A program made the position numbers and the translations under genes. DNA of 64,000 nucleotides. Origin: an uncultured bacterium (GTDB taxonomy: Bacteria > Cyanobacteriota > Vampirovibrionia > Gastranaerophilales > Gastranaerophilaceae). The notes under the pieces were generated by a model, which saw only the letters and a program-made list of their open reading frames with translations, was not told where the DNA came from and made no database searches. Location: contig CADAYE010000001.1 in NCBI GenBank assembly GCA_902792085.1, forward strand, positions 1 through 64,000, written 5' to 3'. This document shows positions 25,562-35,010 of the stretch, piece by piece. Position 1 is the first letter of the stretch. Each line of letters starts with the position of its first letter.

Positions 25562-25678
25562 GTCATTGCGAGGACTTTAGTCCGTGGCAATCCATTATTC
25601 CCTCACCCGCATTTGTACGGCTCATTCGCCTACAACTGCTCCCTCTCCCACCCAATTAATGCTGTGGGCGAGGGGAAG
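25562..25678. repeat. Composite palindromic repeats between ispE and mutL
   Basis: Holds GTCATTGCGAGGACTTTAGT, half of the GTCATTGCGA palindrome complete at 59731-59851, followed by CCCTCACCCG…GTGGGCGAGGGG, the family inserted in ispE at 25107-25190. It fills almost the whole gap between the two genes. Confidence 0.65.
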
Positions 25679-25684
25679 TTTATT

Positions 25685-27478
25685 TTATTTATTCCTCTCA
25701 AAAAACCCTGCAAGCTCTTTGTGCGGAATAGTGTGGCAAATCGGTCTGCCATGCGGACAGGTATATGGCATTTTTGTCGTTCGCCATTTTTTGATTATTT
25801 CCTGCATCTGCCAGATAGTAAGCGGTGTGTTTGCTTTAACAGATGCTTTGCAGGCCGTAGTTTTGAGAATATTTTCTTCCATTGAGTCAATATTACCTTC
25901 AAGATTTTGCAGAATTTCCGCAATTATATCTTTCGGATTCACTTTTGAAAGCATTTGCGGAATTTTACGGAAAATAATTTCTTTGTCGTTGACAAATTCT
26001 ATCCCGTAACCGTATCTTTCAAACTTTTCAAGATTTTCTTTTATAAGTTCACATTCTGATGCTGAAATTTCTATCACATCAGATACAAAAAGCATTTGAG
26101 AAATTATTTCTTTATCATTTTGAAGTTTTTCGTAATTATATCTTTCTTCTGCTATGTGCTGGTCAACAATTTCAAGTCCTTGGTCGGTTTCAATGAGAAT
26201 ATAAGTGTCTTTATACTGCCCGATAATCTTATCACCGTTTTCTTCAACGGGAGATTTGACTTCAAACATTTGATTTTGCTGAAAACTCTGTGTATAGTCA
26301 TTTTTTGGCTGATAGGAAGTTTCCATTTTATCCATAACATTTTGAGGCACAAACATTGTATCTGATTTTTCATCAACATAAATTTCGCCCTGATTTTTTG
26401 GGAATTGCACAATTGGAGAACTACTTTGGCTAATCGGCGCAGTATTATTTTGCAAAGGCTGTGAAAATGCTTTAATATTTGTGCTTTCAACATAATTAGA
26501 AAGACCGCCCTGCACTGCGCTAAATATAAAATTAAAAATCTGATTAGGATTTTTATATCTGACTTCTTTTTTGGTCGGATGAACATTTACATCAACATCA
26601 TGTGGCGGGATTTCAAGATTTAAAACAACAAACGGATATTTGTTATTAGCCGTAAGAGTTCTATATACGGTATCAATAGCCTTTTGAAAAACAGGACATT
26701 TAACCGCTCTTGAATTTATGTAAGTGTAATAACTTTTTTTACTTGAACGGGTGTAGTCAGGAGTACTTACAAAGCCTGAAATTTTTAAGCCTGAAAGTTC
26801 GTCTGTTTTCAGAACTTCTTTGAGATTGTTTGTAACATCTGATGAATAGACCTCTTTAATAGTTTGGGTTAAATTATCCTGTCCCGTAGTTTTTAAAACT
26901 GTTTTGCCATATTTTTTAAGTTCTAACGAAACTTCAGGATGTGAAAGTGCAATAGACTGAACAATTTCCTGAATGTATGAAAATTCTGTTGAAGAACTCT
27001 TTAAGAATTTCAAACGAACAGGCAGATTATAAAACAAATCTTTAACTTCCATAATAGTACCGACAGCACAACCTGTTTCGACTTGAGTAACTTCCGAATT
27101 TTCGCATTTTACTTTTGTTCCTGTTTCAAAATCAGGAGTTCTTGTTATACAGGTGAGTTTGGAAATTGAAATTATACTTGCAAGCGCTTCCCCTCTGAAG
27201 CCAAAGGTATGAATATTATATAAATCATCATCTTCCTGAATTTTACTTGTTGCATGTTTTGAAAACGCAAGCAAAATATCATCAGGATGAATACCTGAAC
27301 CGTTATCGGCAATTCTTATATCCCGACAGTCGTTTGTAATATCAATACTGACTTTGGTTGCTCCTGCATCTATTGAATTTTCGGTTAATTCTTTTACAAC
27401 TGATGCGGGACGCTCAATTACTTCCCCTGCCGCAATTTGATTTATAAGATTTTTTGATAATTGCTTTATTCTTGCCAA
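25685..27478 (-). CDS. mutL: DNA mismatch repair protein MutL
   Basis: 597 residues. The N-terminal GHKL ATPase shows IAAGEVIERPASVVKELTEN, DNGSGI, KHATSKI and FGFRGEALASI. The middle domain has VNVHPTKKEVR, then a variable Gln/Pro/Ser linker (about 345-400) and a C-terminal dimer domain. The end has QMQEIIKKWRTTKMPYTCPH followed by GRPICHTIPHKEL; CPHGRP is the zinc/endonuclease-associated motif. An E-L-I-type metal motif (DQHIAEERYNYE, close to the D-Q-H-A-A-x-E-R endonuclease motif) suggests it is a nicking MutL. No mutS is in the window. Confidence 0.95.
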   Translation of the reverse strand: MARIKQLSKNLINQIAAGEVIERPASVVKELTENSIDAGATKVSIDITNDCRDIRIADNGSGIHPDDILLAFSKHATSKIQEDDDLYNIHTFGFRGEALASIISISKLTCITRTPDFETGTKVKCENSEVTQVETGCAVGTIMEVKDLFYNLPVRLKFLKSSSTEFSYIQEIVQSIALSHPEVSLELKKYGKTVLKTTGQDNLTQTIKEVYSSDVTNNLKEVLKTDELSGLKISGFVSTPDYTRSSKKSYYTYINSRAVKCPVFQKAIDTVYRTLTANNKYPFVVLNLEIPPHDVDVNVHPTKKEVRYKNPNQIFNFIFSAVQGGLSNYVESTNIKAFSQPLQNNTAPISQSSSPIVQFPKNQGEIYVDEKSDTMFVPQNVMDKMETSYQPKNDYTQSFQQNQMFEVKSPVEENGDKIIGQYKDTYILIETDQGLEIVDQHIAEERYNYEKLQNDKEIISQMLFVSDVIEISASECELIKENLEKFERYGYGIEFVNDKEIIFRKIPQMLSKVNPKDIIAEILQNLEGNIDSMEENILKTTACKASVKANTPLTIWQMQEIIKKWRTTKMPYTCPHGRPICHTIPHKELAGFFERNK

Positions 27479-27481
27479 CTT

Positions 27482-27525
27482 ACCCCCTACGGACTTAGCC
27501 CACTTTCCCCTAAAAAGAGGACAGA
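27482..27525. repeat. Short dispersed palindrome, CCCCCT...CTTTCCCC family
   Basis: ACCCCCTACGGACTTAG then CTTTCCCCTAAAAAGAGGAC, matching 12798-12850 and 56315-56363. It lies between the start of mutL and the methyltransferase gene. Confidence 0.55.
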
Positions 27526-27643
27526 TAACTTAAAATCAATCCCTTTATCTATACAAATAATAGCACAAAATCATATAAATGTTTGATTACAAAATCATGA
27601 CGATTTTATAAGATTAAATGGTTAAATACGGGAGGAGAAAATT

Positions 27644-28519
27644 TTGGCTAAAATTTTAAACAATACAAAATTAAAACCTAAAAAGAAAGCAGACCTTCGT
27701 GTTGTTCAAAAACCTGATATAAAAACAACAAAATACAGCGATATCAATTTGAACAAATGGAAAGAGTATGCTCATGTTATAACAAATTCTCTCTGGTTAT
27801 TCCCGTCAAGACTTAAAGAACACGGTCATTCAAACGATTATCACGGGAATTATATTCCTCAAATTGCTCAACAGATGTATGAACGCTACACCAAAAAAGG
27901 TGATGTCGTTTTAGATATGTTTTTCGGTTCAGGCACATCAGGTATTGAAGCAATCAATATGAACCGCCGTTGTATCGGAGTAGAATTAAAACAGGAACTT
28001 GTTGACAGTGTTTCTCAAAAGTTCACACCAAAACAACTTGTAACAGATGTAAACCTTGTATGCTCCGATTCGGCAAGTAAAGATGCCGTTGAAAAAGTTA
28101 AAGCAAGACTTGAAATTATGGGCGAAGAAAAAGCACAATTTTTAATGCTTCATCCGCCTTATGATGATATTATCAAATTTTCTGATAAGAAAGAAGATTT
28201 ATCAAATTGTTCATCAACAGAAGAATTTTATGACCTGTTTGAAAAAGTGGCACAAAACGGTTATGATTTGCTTGAAAAAGGTCGTTTTGCCTGCTTAATA
28301 ATCGGTGACAGTTACAAAAATTCAGAAGTTCAGCCGCTTGGATTTGAATGTATGAACAGAATGAGAAAAATCGGATTTAAACTGAAATCTACCATCGTTA
28401 AAGATATTCAGGGCAACGAAAGAGCAAAGGGCAGAACAGCAAACCTGTGGCGTTATCGCGCATTGGCAGGCGGATTTTCAATATTCAACCACGAATATAT
28501 TTTCGTATTCCAAAAATAA
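27644..28519 (+). CDS. DNA methyltransferase (N4-cytosine / N6-adenine type), orphan
   Basis: 291 residues from a TTG start preceded by GGAGGAG. Motif I for S-adenosylmethionine is VVLDMFFGSGTSGIEA (about 88-103), followed by CIGVELKQEL. The catalytic motif IV reads LHPPYDD (170-173) where DPPY, NPPY or SPPY is usual. FACLIIGDSYKNSEV and a C-terminal YIFVFQK complete the fold. No restriction enzyme is adjacent, so it is an orphan, perhaps acting in gene control or together with the nearby mutL. Target sequence unknown. Confidence 0.82.
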   Translation: MAKILNNTKLKPKKKADLRVVQKPDIKTTKYSDINLNKWKEYAHVITNSLWLFPSRLKEHGHSNDYHGNYIPQIAQQMYERYTKKGDVVLDMFFGSGTSGIEAINMNRRCIGVELKQELVDSVSQKFTPKQLVTDVNLVCSDSASKDAVEKVKARLEIMGEEKAQFLMLHPPYDDIIKFSDKKEDLSNCSSTEEFYDLFEKVAQNGYDLLEKGRFACLIIGDSYKNSEVQPLGFECMNRMRKIGFKLKSTIVKDIQGNERAKGRTANLWRYRALAGGFSIFNHEYIFVFQK

Positions 28520-28521
28520 AC

Positions 28522-28977
28522 CTAAATTTTTTCGTGTGGTCGGATTTCGTATTTTGCTTTGATAATATTTACAACAGAGGTGATATTCGGCCCGTAGCAA
28601 TTGTATTTAACAACTTTGTTATATTTTGTTGCAAGTTCAAACAAACACCCCGATTTACCGACATTATGTGTCTTTTTTAGCACAGGAGCGCAGGTTCCGA
28701 GTTGAAATCTTTCAACAAATATCCCTTTCTTTCTCAAACAATCTTCATAAGCCCCCGGAGATGTTTCCTCCCAAAATTCAGATTTATAACTGTCACATTT
28801 TTCAGAAGCATCAAAAACATCTTCTGAAAGGACATAAGAACCGTCATAATTTTGAACAGGACAAAAATATATTCCCTTTTTAGGAAATGCAATTCCATGA
28901 TTACCATTAGTATAATTTATATTTGTACATCCGCTCAAAAGAACAACCGCAAGTAATAATAAAGCAATATTCTTCAT
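28522..28977 (-). CDS. Predicted lipoprotein, unknown
   Basis: 151 residues. The signal sequence MKNIALLLLAVVLLSGC ends in a clear lipobox (LLSGC). The mature part has paired cysteines (YFCPVQN, EKCDSYK, EDCLRKKG, GTCAPVL, GCLFELA, YNCYGPN), suggesting a disulphide-rich surface protein. It converges on the methyltransferase with 2 bases between stops. The ribosome-binding site is AGGAGAATAA. No family recognised. Confidence 0.75.
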   Translation of the reverse strand: MKNIALLLLAVVLLSGCTNINYTNGNHGIAFPKKGIYFCPVQNYDGSYVLSEDVFDASEKCDSYKSEFWEETSPGAYEDCLRKKGIFVERFQLGTCAPVLKKTHNVGKSGCLFELATKYNKVVKYNCYGPNITSVVNIIKAKYEIRPHEKI

Positions 28978-29071
28978 TTATTCTCCTAATTTGAAATGCC
29001 TTTTTAATTATATTTTTTTTGGAAAATATGTCAATAAGTAATTATTTTCATGTTCATGATATTATTGAATT

Positions 29072-30523
29072 ATGAATTTAGATAGCCGAATTGACAGTAT
29101 TTTATCCCCTATTGCAAACAAGATTTCGGGGGTAATTTTTTCTCACATTACCATTGAAGGTGTCCGTGTAGAATTTTTAATTGCTTTATTAATACTTGCG
29201 GCTTTGTATTTTACAATCAAAACAAGATTTATTGGTATTTGGGGATTTAAACACGCACTTGATTTACTGACATTAAGATACAAACATCAGGATGTAATAA
29301 AGAAAAAAAGAAAAGGAGAAGTATCGTCTTTTCAGGCGCTAACGGCAACAATTTCCGCATCAGCCGGAATGGGAAACATTGTAGGATCTGCACTTGCTGT
29401 ATCTATAGGGGGGCCCGGGGTAATTTTTTGGATTATTACGGCAGGAATTTTTTCAATGGCGCTCAAATTTTCCGAAGTTTTATTGGGTATCAAATTCAGA
29501 CAAATAAACAAAGACGGCTCATCTTCAGGCGGACCGATGTATTACATAATAAATGGTTTGAGAGCAAAATGGATAAAACCGTTCACTCCATATCTTGCAA
29601 ATATTTATGCAATATGTTGTATTTTTGCAATGATAGGCGGATGGAATTTGTTTCAGATTAATGCTATTACAACTCAAATTTCAAATGTAACAGGGTTATT
29701 TACCGATTGCAGGTGGCTTTTTGGGTTAATTGTTGCGATAATCACTTATGTAACGGTTATTGGCGGAATCAAATCAATAGGAAAATTCACATCAAAAGTA
29801 ACCCCTTTGATGTGCAGTTTGTATGTTTTGAGCGCATTTTTAATCTGCATATTAAATATAAAAAATATTCCTCACACAATAGGACTTATTATTTCGGAAG
29901 CATTTAAGCCAAACGCTCTGATAAGCGGAGGAGTTTTTGGTTGTATGTTGTGGGGATTTCGCAGGGCAATGTTTGCAAACGAAGCAGGTTTAGGCACTGC
30001 ACCGATTGCTTTTTCCGCTGTTAAAACAAGTAAACCCGTTGCACAGGCATTTATTGCTATGCTTCAACCGTTTGTTGATACGGTCATTGTTGGTACAGCC
30101 ACGGCATTTATAATCGTTGTAACAGGGGCTTACAAAGATTATTTAGGTACACCTGCAGGAATTGAACTTACATCTCACGCTTTTGAAAGCGTTTGGGCAT
30201 ATTTCCCGATACTTTTAACGATTATGGCAGGATTTTTTGTATTATCAACTATGCTTTGCGGTTCTTATTACGGGGTGAAAAGTTGGACATTTTTATTCGG
30301 CGAATCCAAACTTAAAACAAGAATTTTTCAGATAATATACTGCATTTTTATTGTAATCGGCTCTGCAATGAACCTCAAAAGTGTTGTCGGACTTTCTGAC
30401 GGATTTACTTTATTTTTGGCAGTTCCAAATTTAATTGCAGTATTTTTATTATCGGGTATAATAATGAAAGAACTTAAAAGATATTGCAAAAAATACAATA
30501 TTGGATTTTTTAAAGAAAATTAG
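29072..30523 (+). CDS. Sodium:alanine symporter, AGCS family
   Basis: A 483-residue inner-membrane carrier with about ten membrane segments. The AGCS signature ALTATISASAGMGNIVGSA, then GGPGVIFWIITAGIFSMALKF, SSGGPMYYI, and GFRRAMFANEAGLGTAPIAF are all present. It imports alanine or glycine with sodium. It stands at the head of a plus-strand pair with the uracil-DNA glycosylase gene 40 bases on. Confidence 0.93.
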   Translation: MNLDSRIDSILSPIANKISGVIFSHITIEGVRVEFLIALLILAALYFTIKTRFIGIWGFKHALDLLTLRYKHQDVIKKKRKGEVSSFQALTATISASAGMGNIVGSALAVSIGGPGVIFWIITAGIFSMALKFSEVLLGIKFRQINKDGSSSGGPMYYIINGLRAKWIKPFTPYLANIYAICCIFAMIGGWNLFQINAITTQISNVTGLFTDCRWLFGLIVAIITYVTVIGGIKSIGKFTSKVTPLMCSLYVLSAFLICILNIKNIPHTIGLIISEAFKPNALISGGVFGCMLWGFRRAMFANEAGLGTAPIAFSAVKTSKPVAQAFIAMLQPFVDTVIVGTATAFIIVVTGAYKDYLGTPAGIELTSHAFESVWAYFPILLTIMAGFFVLSTMLCGSYYGVKSWTFLFGESKLKTRIFQIIYCIFIVIGSAMNLKSVVGLSDGFTLFLAVPNLIAVFLLSGIIMKELKRYCKKYNIGFFKEN

Positions 30524-30562
30524 CAACAGTCGAAAATATGGCTATATCGTGGGAGAGAATTA

Positions 30563-31213
30563 ATGATTAAAAAAGAATGTCTTGAAATTGTAAGAGAAAA
30601 ATGTGAAAATTGCCGTGAATGTGTTTTGGGGAACACAAGAAAAAATATAGTTTTTTCAGACGGTAATCCTGAAACGGCAAAAATCGTTTTGATAGGCGAA
30701 GCCCCCGGAGAAACCGAAGATGAAACAGGAACTCCGTTTGTCGGCAGAGCAGGTAAACTATTAGACGAATTTTTAGCAGATGCCGGAATTTCAAGACAGG
30801 ATGATTTGTATATTATTAACACCGTAAAATGTCGTCCGCCTGAAAACAGAGTACCGACAGATGTTGAAAAAATGCTTTGTCACAAATTTTTGACTGCTCA
30901 AATTGATATCATGAATCCGAAAGCAATTGTTTTTTGCGGTGCAACGGCACTGAAATCTTTTTGTGAAGACAAAAAAGTTCAGATTTCAAAAGTCAGAGGC
31001 AAATGGTTTGATGTAACAATTAATGGTAAAACATACAAATCAATGGCTATATTCCACCCGTCTTACTTATTAAGAAATCACTCTATGGAAGACGGTTCGC
31101 CGCGTCGTTTGATGCAAGAAGATTTAAGAGAAATCAGAACAACCGTTCTTGCTAACAGAAAATCGCCAAAATCTTTGCATGAAATGGTTTTTGGCGAATT
31201 GACTATGGTTTAA
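30563..31213 (+). CDS. Uracil-DNA glycosylase, family 4 (iron-sulfur)
   Basis: 216 residues. Removes uracil from DNA. Motif GEAPGETEDETGTPFVGRAG (45-64) is the family-4 active site. Cluster cysteines are in CENCREC (14-20), TVKCRPPENR (Cys90) and MLCHKFL (Cys106). IFHPSYLL holds the catalytic/DNA-contact His. The GGGAGAGAA site precedes the ATG. Together with mutL and tag it gives this window three DNA-repair enzymes. Confidence 0.93.
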   Translation: MIKKECLEIVREKCENCRECVLGNTRKNIVFSDGNPETAKIVLIGEAPGETEDETGTPFVGRAGKLLDEFLADAGISRQDDLYIINTVKCRPPENRVPTDVEKMLCHKFLTAQIDIMNPKAIVFCGATALKSFCEDKKVQISKVRGKWFDVTINGKTYKSMAIFHPSYLLRNHSMEDGSPRRLMQEDLREIRTTVLANRKSPKSLHEMVFGELTMV

Positions 31214-31248
31214 AAATCTTATTTTGAAAAAGTATATAAAATCATAAA

Positions 31249-31279
31249 AAAAACTCTCTCAAATGATGAGAGAGTTTTT
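31249..31279. terminator. Bidirectional terminator between glycosylase and rpoD
   Basis: AAAAACTCTCTC, a seven-base loop, GAGAGAGTTTTT. A runs on the left and T on the right serve both strands; the two genes converge here. Confidence 0.85.
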
Positions 31280-31282
31280 CAA

Positions 31283-32374
31283 TTATTCAACATATTCTTC
31301 AAGTTTTTTCTTTTTGTTCGGATGGCGAAGTTTACGCAACGCTTTTGCTTCAATTTGTCTGATACGTTCTCTTGTAACACCAAACAATTGACCAACTTCT
31401 TCCAATGTTCTTTGTCTGCCGTCATCCATACCAAAACGCAATCTCAAAACATCGCGTTCTCTTGGGGATAATGTGCAGAGAACTTCTGCCAAATCTTCCT
31501 TTAAAAGTTCTGAAGCAACTCTTTTTACAGGAGCATCTGCTTCTCTGTCCTCAATAAAATCACCTAAACGAGAATCTTCTTCTTTACCGATAGGAGTTTC
31601 TAAAGATAAAGGTTCTTGCGCAATTTTAATAATGTCACGAAGTTTTGAAATTGAAACATTCATTTCTGCTGCAAGTTCTTCTTCCGTCGGTTTTCTTGAA
31701 TTTTCCTGAGCAAGTTTTCTTGTAACTTTTTTCAGTTTGTTAATAGTTTCAACCATGTGAACAGGGATTCTGATAGTTCTTGCCTGATCCGCAATAGCAC
31801 GGGTAATAGCCTGTCTAATCCACCAAGTTGCATAAGTAGAGAATTTAAATCCTCTTTCATGGTCAAATTTTTCAGCCGCTCTGATTAAACCCAGATTGCC
31901 TTCCTGAATCAAATCCAAGAACAACATTCCACGACCAATATATTTTTTTGCAATACTAACAACAAGTCTTAAATTTGCCTGAACAAGTTTTCTTTTGGCA
32001 ATAGCACCTGCGCTTCCGCCTTCTAATATTTGTCTTGCAAGTGCAATTTCATCATTTGCGGATAACAATTTGATACGACCAATTTCACGCAAATAAAGAC
32101 GAACAGGGTCATCTATTGCAATACTTTTCGGAACTTCCAAATCACGAGGATCAGGTTCGTCTGATGAACGCATCATATAAATATCATCAGAAGATACTTT
32201 ATCGCCCATTTTTGAAGTAACAATATCGTCAATATTATCAGTAGAAATATCTACATTCATATAATTTACGGCATCATTATCAAGCGAATCATCTTCGCCT
32301 AAACCTCTTAAATCTAATGCATCTTCTTCTTCAATACTAATAACTGAAGAACTGCCTTGTCTTTTTCTTGTCAT
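31283..32374 (-). CDS. rpoD: RNA polymerase primary sigma factor
   Basis: 363 residues. An acidic N-terminus replaces a full region 1.1. Region 1.2 starts at [16 protein letters not shown]. Region 2 has [20 protein letters not shown], then [16 protein letters not shown] (the -10 recognition and melting helix). Region 3 is [16 protein letters not shown], and region 4.2 ends with [20 protein letters not shown]. The start codon directly follows the stop of the dnaG C-terminal frame, so dnaG and rpoD form the classic macromolecular-synthesis operon without rpsU. Confidence 0.96.
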   Translation of the reverse strand: MTRKRQGSSSVISIEEEDALDLRGLGEDDSLDNDAVNYMNVDISTDNIDDIVTSKMGDKVSSDDIYMMRSSDEPDPRDLEVPKSIAIDDPVRLYLREIGRIKLLSANDEIALARQILEGGSAGAIAKRKLVQANLRLVVSIAKKYIGRGMLFLDLIQEGNLGLIRAAEKFDHERGFKFSTYATWWIRQAITRAIADQARTIRIPVHMVETINKLKKVTRKLAQENSRKPTEEELAAEMNVSISKLRDIIKIAQEPLSLETPIGKEEDSRLGDFIEDREADAPVKRVASELLKEDLAEVLCTLSPRERDVLRLRFGMDDGRQRTLEEVGQLFGVTRERIRQIEAKALRKLRHPNKKKKLEEYVE

Positions 32375-32692
32375 CTAATTCATCTCCGATTTTTGTCTTT
32401 TGTTCTTAATTTTATCTCTTAATTGAATCTGAATTTTAAGAGCTTCGGGATCGTCATCATCAATCCCTTTATAAATTTTTTTTATGTGTTTAACTTCCTC
32501 GACATGCTTACACTGATTGATTTTAGCAATAGTTTCATTTATGACATTCCTGAATTCCTCTTTGTCAAGACCTTTATAGGCTTGAGCATGCTCGATTAGT
32601 TCGGGTAAAACTGCCTGAGCATCAGGGTTTTCAACAAATTCAGTATATAAGTGTTCGATTAATTCTTTCACATTATTTACGGTACATATCAA
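32375..32692 (-). CDS. C-terminal domain of DNA primase, in a separate frame from dnaG
   Basis: 105 residues, helical and charged (LIEHLYTEFVENPDAQAVLP, then KHVEEVKHIKKIYKGIDDDD and ALKIQIQLRDKIKNKRQK), like the helicase-binding C-terminus of DnaG. The only start is a TTG overlapping the dnaG stop (ATTGA). One additional A in the A7 tract at 32708-32714 fuses it in frame to dnaG, giving about 620 residues, the normal size. It may be made by reinitiation, by slippage, or appear split through an assembly indel. Confidence 0.7.
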   Translation of the reverse strand: MICTVNNVKELIEHLYTEFVENPDAQAVLPELIEHAQAYKGLDKEEFRNVINETIAKINQCKHVEEVKHIKKIYKGIDDDDPEALKIQIQLRDKIKNKRQKSEMN

Positions 32693-34224
32693 TTTGTCAA
32701 TTGTAGATTTTTTTCACTTAATTCAGAAAAAGAAAAATGATTGTCGGGTACTAAAAAAACGCTCAATAAAAATTTTTGCGCTTTTTGTGACACAGAATTA
32801 CTTTTTGTTACATTCTTAACAATTCGTTCAACCTGTGGAATATTAGCACTATCGTAAGAACGAAGTTCTGCCTTTATTACGGATGATTCTATTCCTATAC
32901 TTTGTGCAACCATTTCAACATACTCGGAACGAATTACTTTGTTTTGAATTTCAGCCAAAACAGGAATGATTGTGCTTATATATTGCGCTTTTTCCTGAGG
33001 AGAGTTGTAATTATCCTTTTGTTTTAGAATACTATTAATTTGAAAATCAATATATAACGGGGCTTTTTCCATATACATTTTATAAGCATCCGCACCGACA
33101 GAGCGTACAAATTCATCAGGGTCTTTTCCTTCGGGTGGTGCAATTACTCTGATTTCGCAGGCATAACGCTCTGCACTTGAACTTATTGGCAAATAACTTT
33201 CATCAAATTGTTTGATATTACCCAGACCCGCAAAAACTTCTTTTATAACGGAAGCGCCTTTTACGGTTGCTTTTTGACCTGCTCCGTCGGTATCAAATGA
33301 TAAATAAATTCTCCTTGATTTTGTATATCTTGATAAAAGTCTGACATGGTCAGGAGTTAAGGCTGTTCCGCAAGATGCAACACAGTTTTCTATCCCGTGA
33401 GCCTGAGAAGATATTACATCAAAATACCCTTCCATCAAAACTACCGCATCTTCAGACTTTATAGCATCTTTTGCGGTATCAAGACCGTATAAAATTTTAC
33501 TTTTGTTGTAGATTAAAGAATCAGATGAATTGATATATTTCGGACTTTGACCGCTTTCTAACGCTCTTGCACCAAAAGCAACAAATTCGCCGTTTTCGTT
33601 GCGGATAGGTATAATTAAACGTCCCCTGAATCTGTCAATATATCCGCCTTTTTCACTTTTTAGAATCAGTCCTGCTTTTTCTAACACATCATTAGAAAAA
33701 TCTTTTCTCAATTCATCATAAAGAGTTGAATAACTTTTTGGTGCAACTCCGAGGTGAAATTTTTTGATAATATCTGAACCAATGCCTCTTTTTGACAAAT
33801 AATCAAGTGCCATTTGGGCATTATCGGTTTTATTTCTCAAAAGAAAATCATGATAAATTTCTGATGCAATAGCAGTTGCATTAAGCATTTGCTCTTTTAA
33901 TTCTCTTGTTGAACCTTGGGATTTGTGAGTATGCGGAATTTCAAGCCCGAATTTTTCCGCCAAGTCTTCAATGACTTCACGAAACTCCTGATTTTTGGTT
34001 TTCATAATGAATTTGATTGCATCTCCGCCTTCTCCGCAACTGAAACATTTATAAATTCCCATTGACGGAGTAACGCAAAATGACGGATTTTTATCCTTAT
34101 GAAAAGGACACAAACCCCAATAGGAATTACCTCTTTTTTTGAGAACAACCTGTTGAGATACAACATCTACAATATCAAGGCGACTTTTTATATCCTGTAT
34201 TAATTCATCCCACGTTCCAGACAT
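32689..34224 (-). CDS. dnaG: DNA primase DnaG (zinc-binding and TOPRIM domains)
   Basis: Makes RNA primers for replication. 511 residues. The zinc knot is CPFHKDKNPSFCVTPSMGIYKCFSCG (in pieces, about 39-64), the primase core YLSKRGIGSDIIKKFHLGVAP, RGRLIIPIRNENGEFVAFGARAL, and TOPRIM VVLMEGYFDVISSQAHGIEN with DTDGAGQKA. EGKDPDEFVRSVGADAY closes the core. The protein stops at SELSEKNLQLTN, just as the C-terminal helicase-binding domain should begin; that domain is in the next frame (32375-32692). The break lies at an A7 tract. Confidence 0.95.
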   Translation of the reverse strand: MSGTWDELIQDIKSRLDIVDVVSQQVVLKKRGNSYWGLCPFHKDKNPSFCVTPSMGIYKCFSCGEGGDAIKFIMKTKNQEFREVIEDLAEKFGLEIPHTHKSQGSTRELKEQMLNATAIASEIYHDFLLRNKTDNAQMALDYLSKRGIGSDIIKKFHLGVAPKSYSTLYDELRKDFSNDVLEKAGLILKSEKGGYIDRFRGRLIIPIRNENGEFVAFGARALESGQSPKYINSSDSLIYNKSKILYGLDTAKDAIKSEDAVVLMEGYFDVISSQAHGIENCVASCGTALTPDHVRLLSRYTKSRRIYLSFDTDGAGQKATVKGASVIKEVFAGLGNIKQFDESYLPISSSAERYACEIRVIAPPEGKDPDEFVRSVGADAYKMYMEKAPLYIDFQINSILKQKDNYNSPQEKAQYISTIIPVLAEIQNKVIRSEYVEMVAQSIGIESSVIKAELRSYDSANIPQVERIVKNVTKSNSVSQKAQKFLLSVFLVPDNHFSFSELSEKNLQLTN

Positions 34225-34316
34225 ACCAAAATTTTAGCACTAATATAGAGTTTTTGTAAGATTTTGAAAAAGAATCATATAAAAAGCCGATAAAATAATG
34301 ACCCTAAAAAATCAAA

Positions 34317-34340
34317 AAGCCGATTGTATTCAATCGACTT
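34317..34340 (-). terminator. Terminator after the 34393-34806 gene
   Basis: AAGCCGATTG-tatt-CAATCGACTT, followed on the minus strand by TTTTGATTTTTT. A near copy ends the paralogous gene at 35561-35590. Confidence 0.75.
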
Positions 34341-34392
34341 AAAAAAGTGTGTGAGTAAATATATATTATAAGTTTTATACTATTCTCTGCTC

Positions 34393-34806
34393 TTAAGCGA
34401 ACAAATCAGCAAACGGACCGTTTGGGTCTGCAATATGAGCAGCAACCGCTCCGTCTTCAACTGATTTTAAACCCGGTAAAACTACTTCGTTCAAACCGTT
34501 TGCAACACTTGCAACCTGCTGTGGTGTTACTTTATAGTTAAACCCTAATCCTGCCAAAATTGCATTTGTTTCGTCAGCAATATCACTGTCTTTCGGTGCA
34601 AATTTGGAAATTTTAACTCCGTAAAGATTTTGTGCATTCTTGGTTAATAAATCTGTTTCATTTTCCAAACCTTTAAATGCCGGTGATTTTGTTTCAACTT
34701 CTTTTACTTCTTCTTTCTGACCTTCTTGCGCTTTTTTAGCCGCATCTTGACCAATAAACAAGTTGTAATTGTTGTACTTTCCGAATCTGTTAAATTCAAC
34801 TGCCAT
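34393..34806 (-). CDS. Small lineage-type protein with PAFKGLEN motif (paralog A)
   Basis: 137 residues, no signal peptide. After a polar N-terminus (MAVEFNRFGKYNNYNLFIG) and a Glu/Lys linker comes SPAFKGLENETDLLTKN. A helical Ala/Val-rich part follows and the end is HIADPNGPFADLFA. It shares the FxGL motif, overall plan and the H-x-x-D-x-PF-x-x-x-x-A ending with the protein at 35623-36024. The ribosome-binding site is AAGGAGACC. The pair flanks the DUF559 repeat island. Function unknown. Confidence 0.65.
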   Translation of the reverse strand: MAVEFNRFGKYNNYNLFIGQDAAKKAQEGQKEEVKEVETKSPAFKGLENETDLLTKNAQNLYGVKISKFAPKDSDIADETNAILAGLGFNYKVTPQQVASVANGLNEVVLPGLKSVEDGAVAAHIADPNGPFADLFA

Positions 34807-34906
34807 AACTTGGTCTCCTTAAATTTTACTCACATACAGGTTATCGGCATGTTTTTAATAATCTTTAGAGTTTTGTCATGTTTTGTTAAGTTTTTGTAAC
34901 AAAATA

Positions 34907-34987
34907 CCCCACCCCTACCCCCTCCCCTGCAAGCAGGAGAGGGGAATAATACCCTCTCCTAATTTTAGGAGAGGGATGGGTGAGGTT
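34907..34987. repeat. Composite palindrome upstream of DUF559 gene
   Basis: Outer arms CCCCACCC and GGGTGAGG enclose two hairpins: CCCCTCCCCTGC-aa-GCAGGAGAGGGG and CCCTCTCCTAA-tt-TTAGGAGAGGG. The first 38 bases recur identically at 35361-35398 in the same orientation, so the unit flanks the DUF559 gene as a direct repeat. Confidence 0.8.
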
Positions 34988-35010
34988 AAATAATATGTTA
35001 AAATAAATAT

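Noticed and set aside
25555-25590. N-terminal extension of IspE
   Set aside because: The extra 12 codons lie in the GTCATTGCGA repeat; homologous IspE starts at the later Met.
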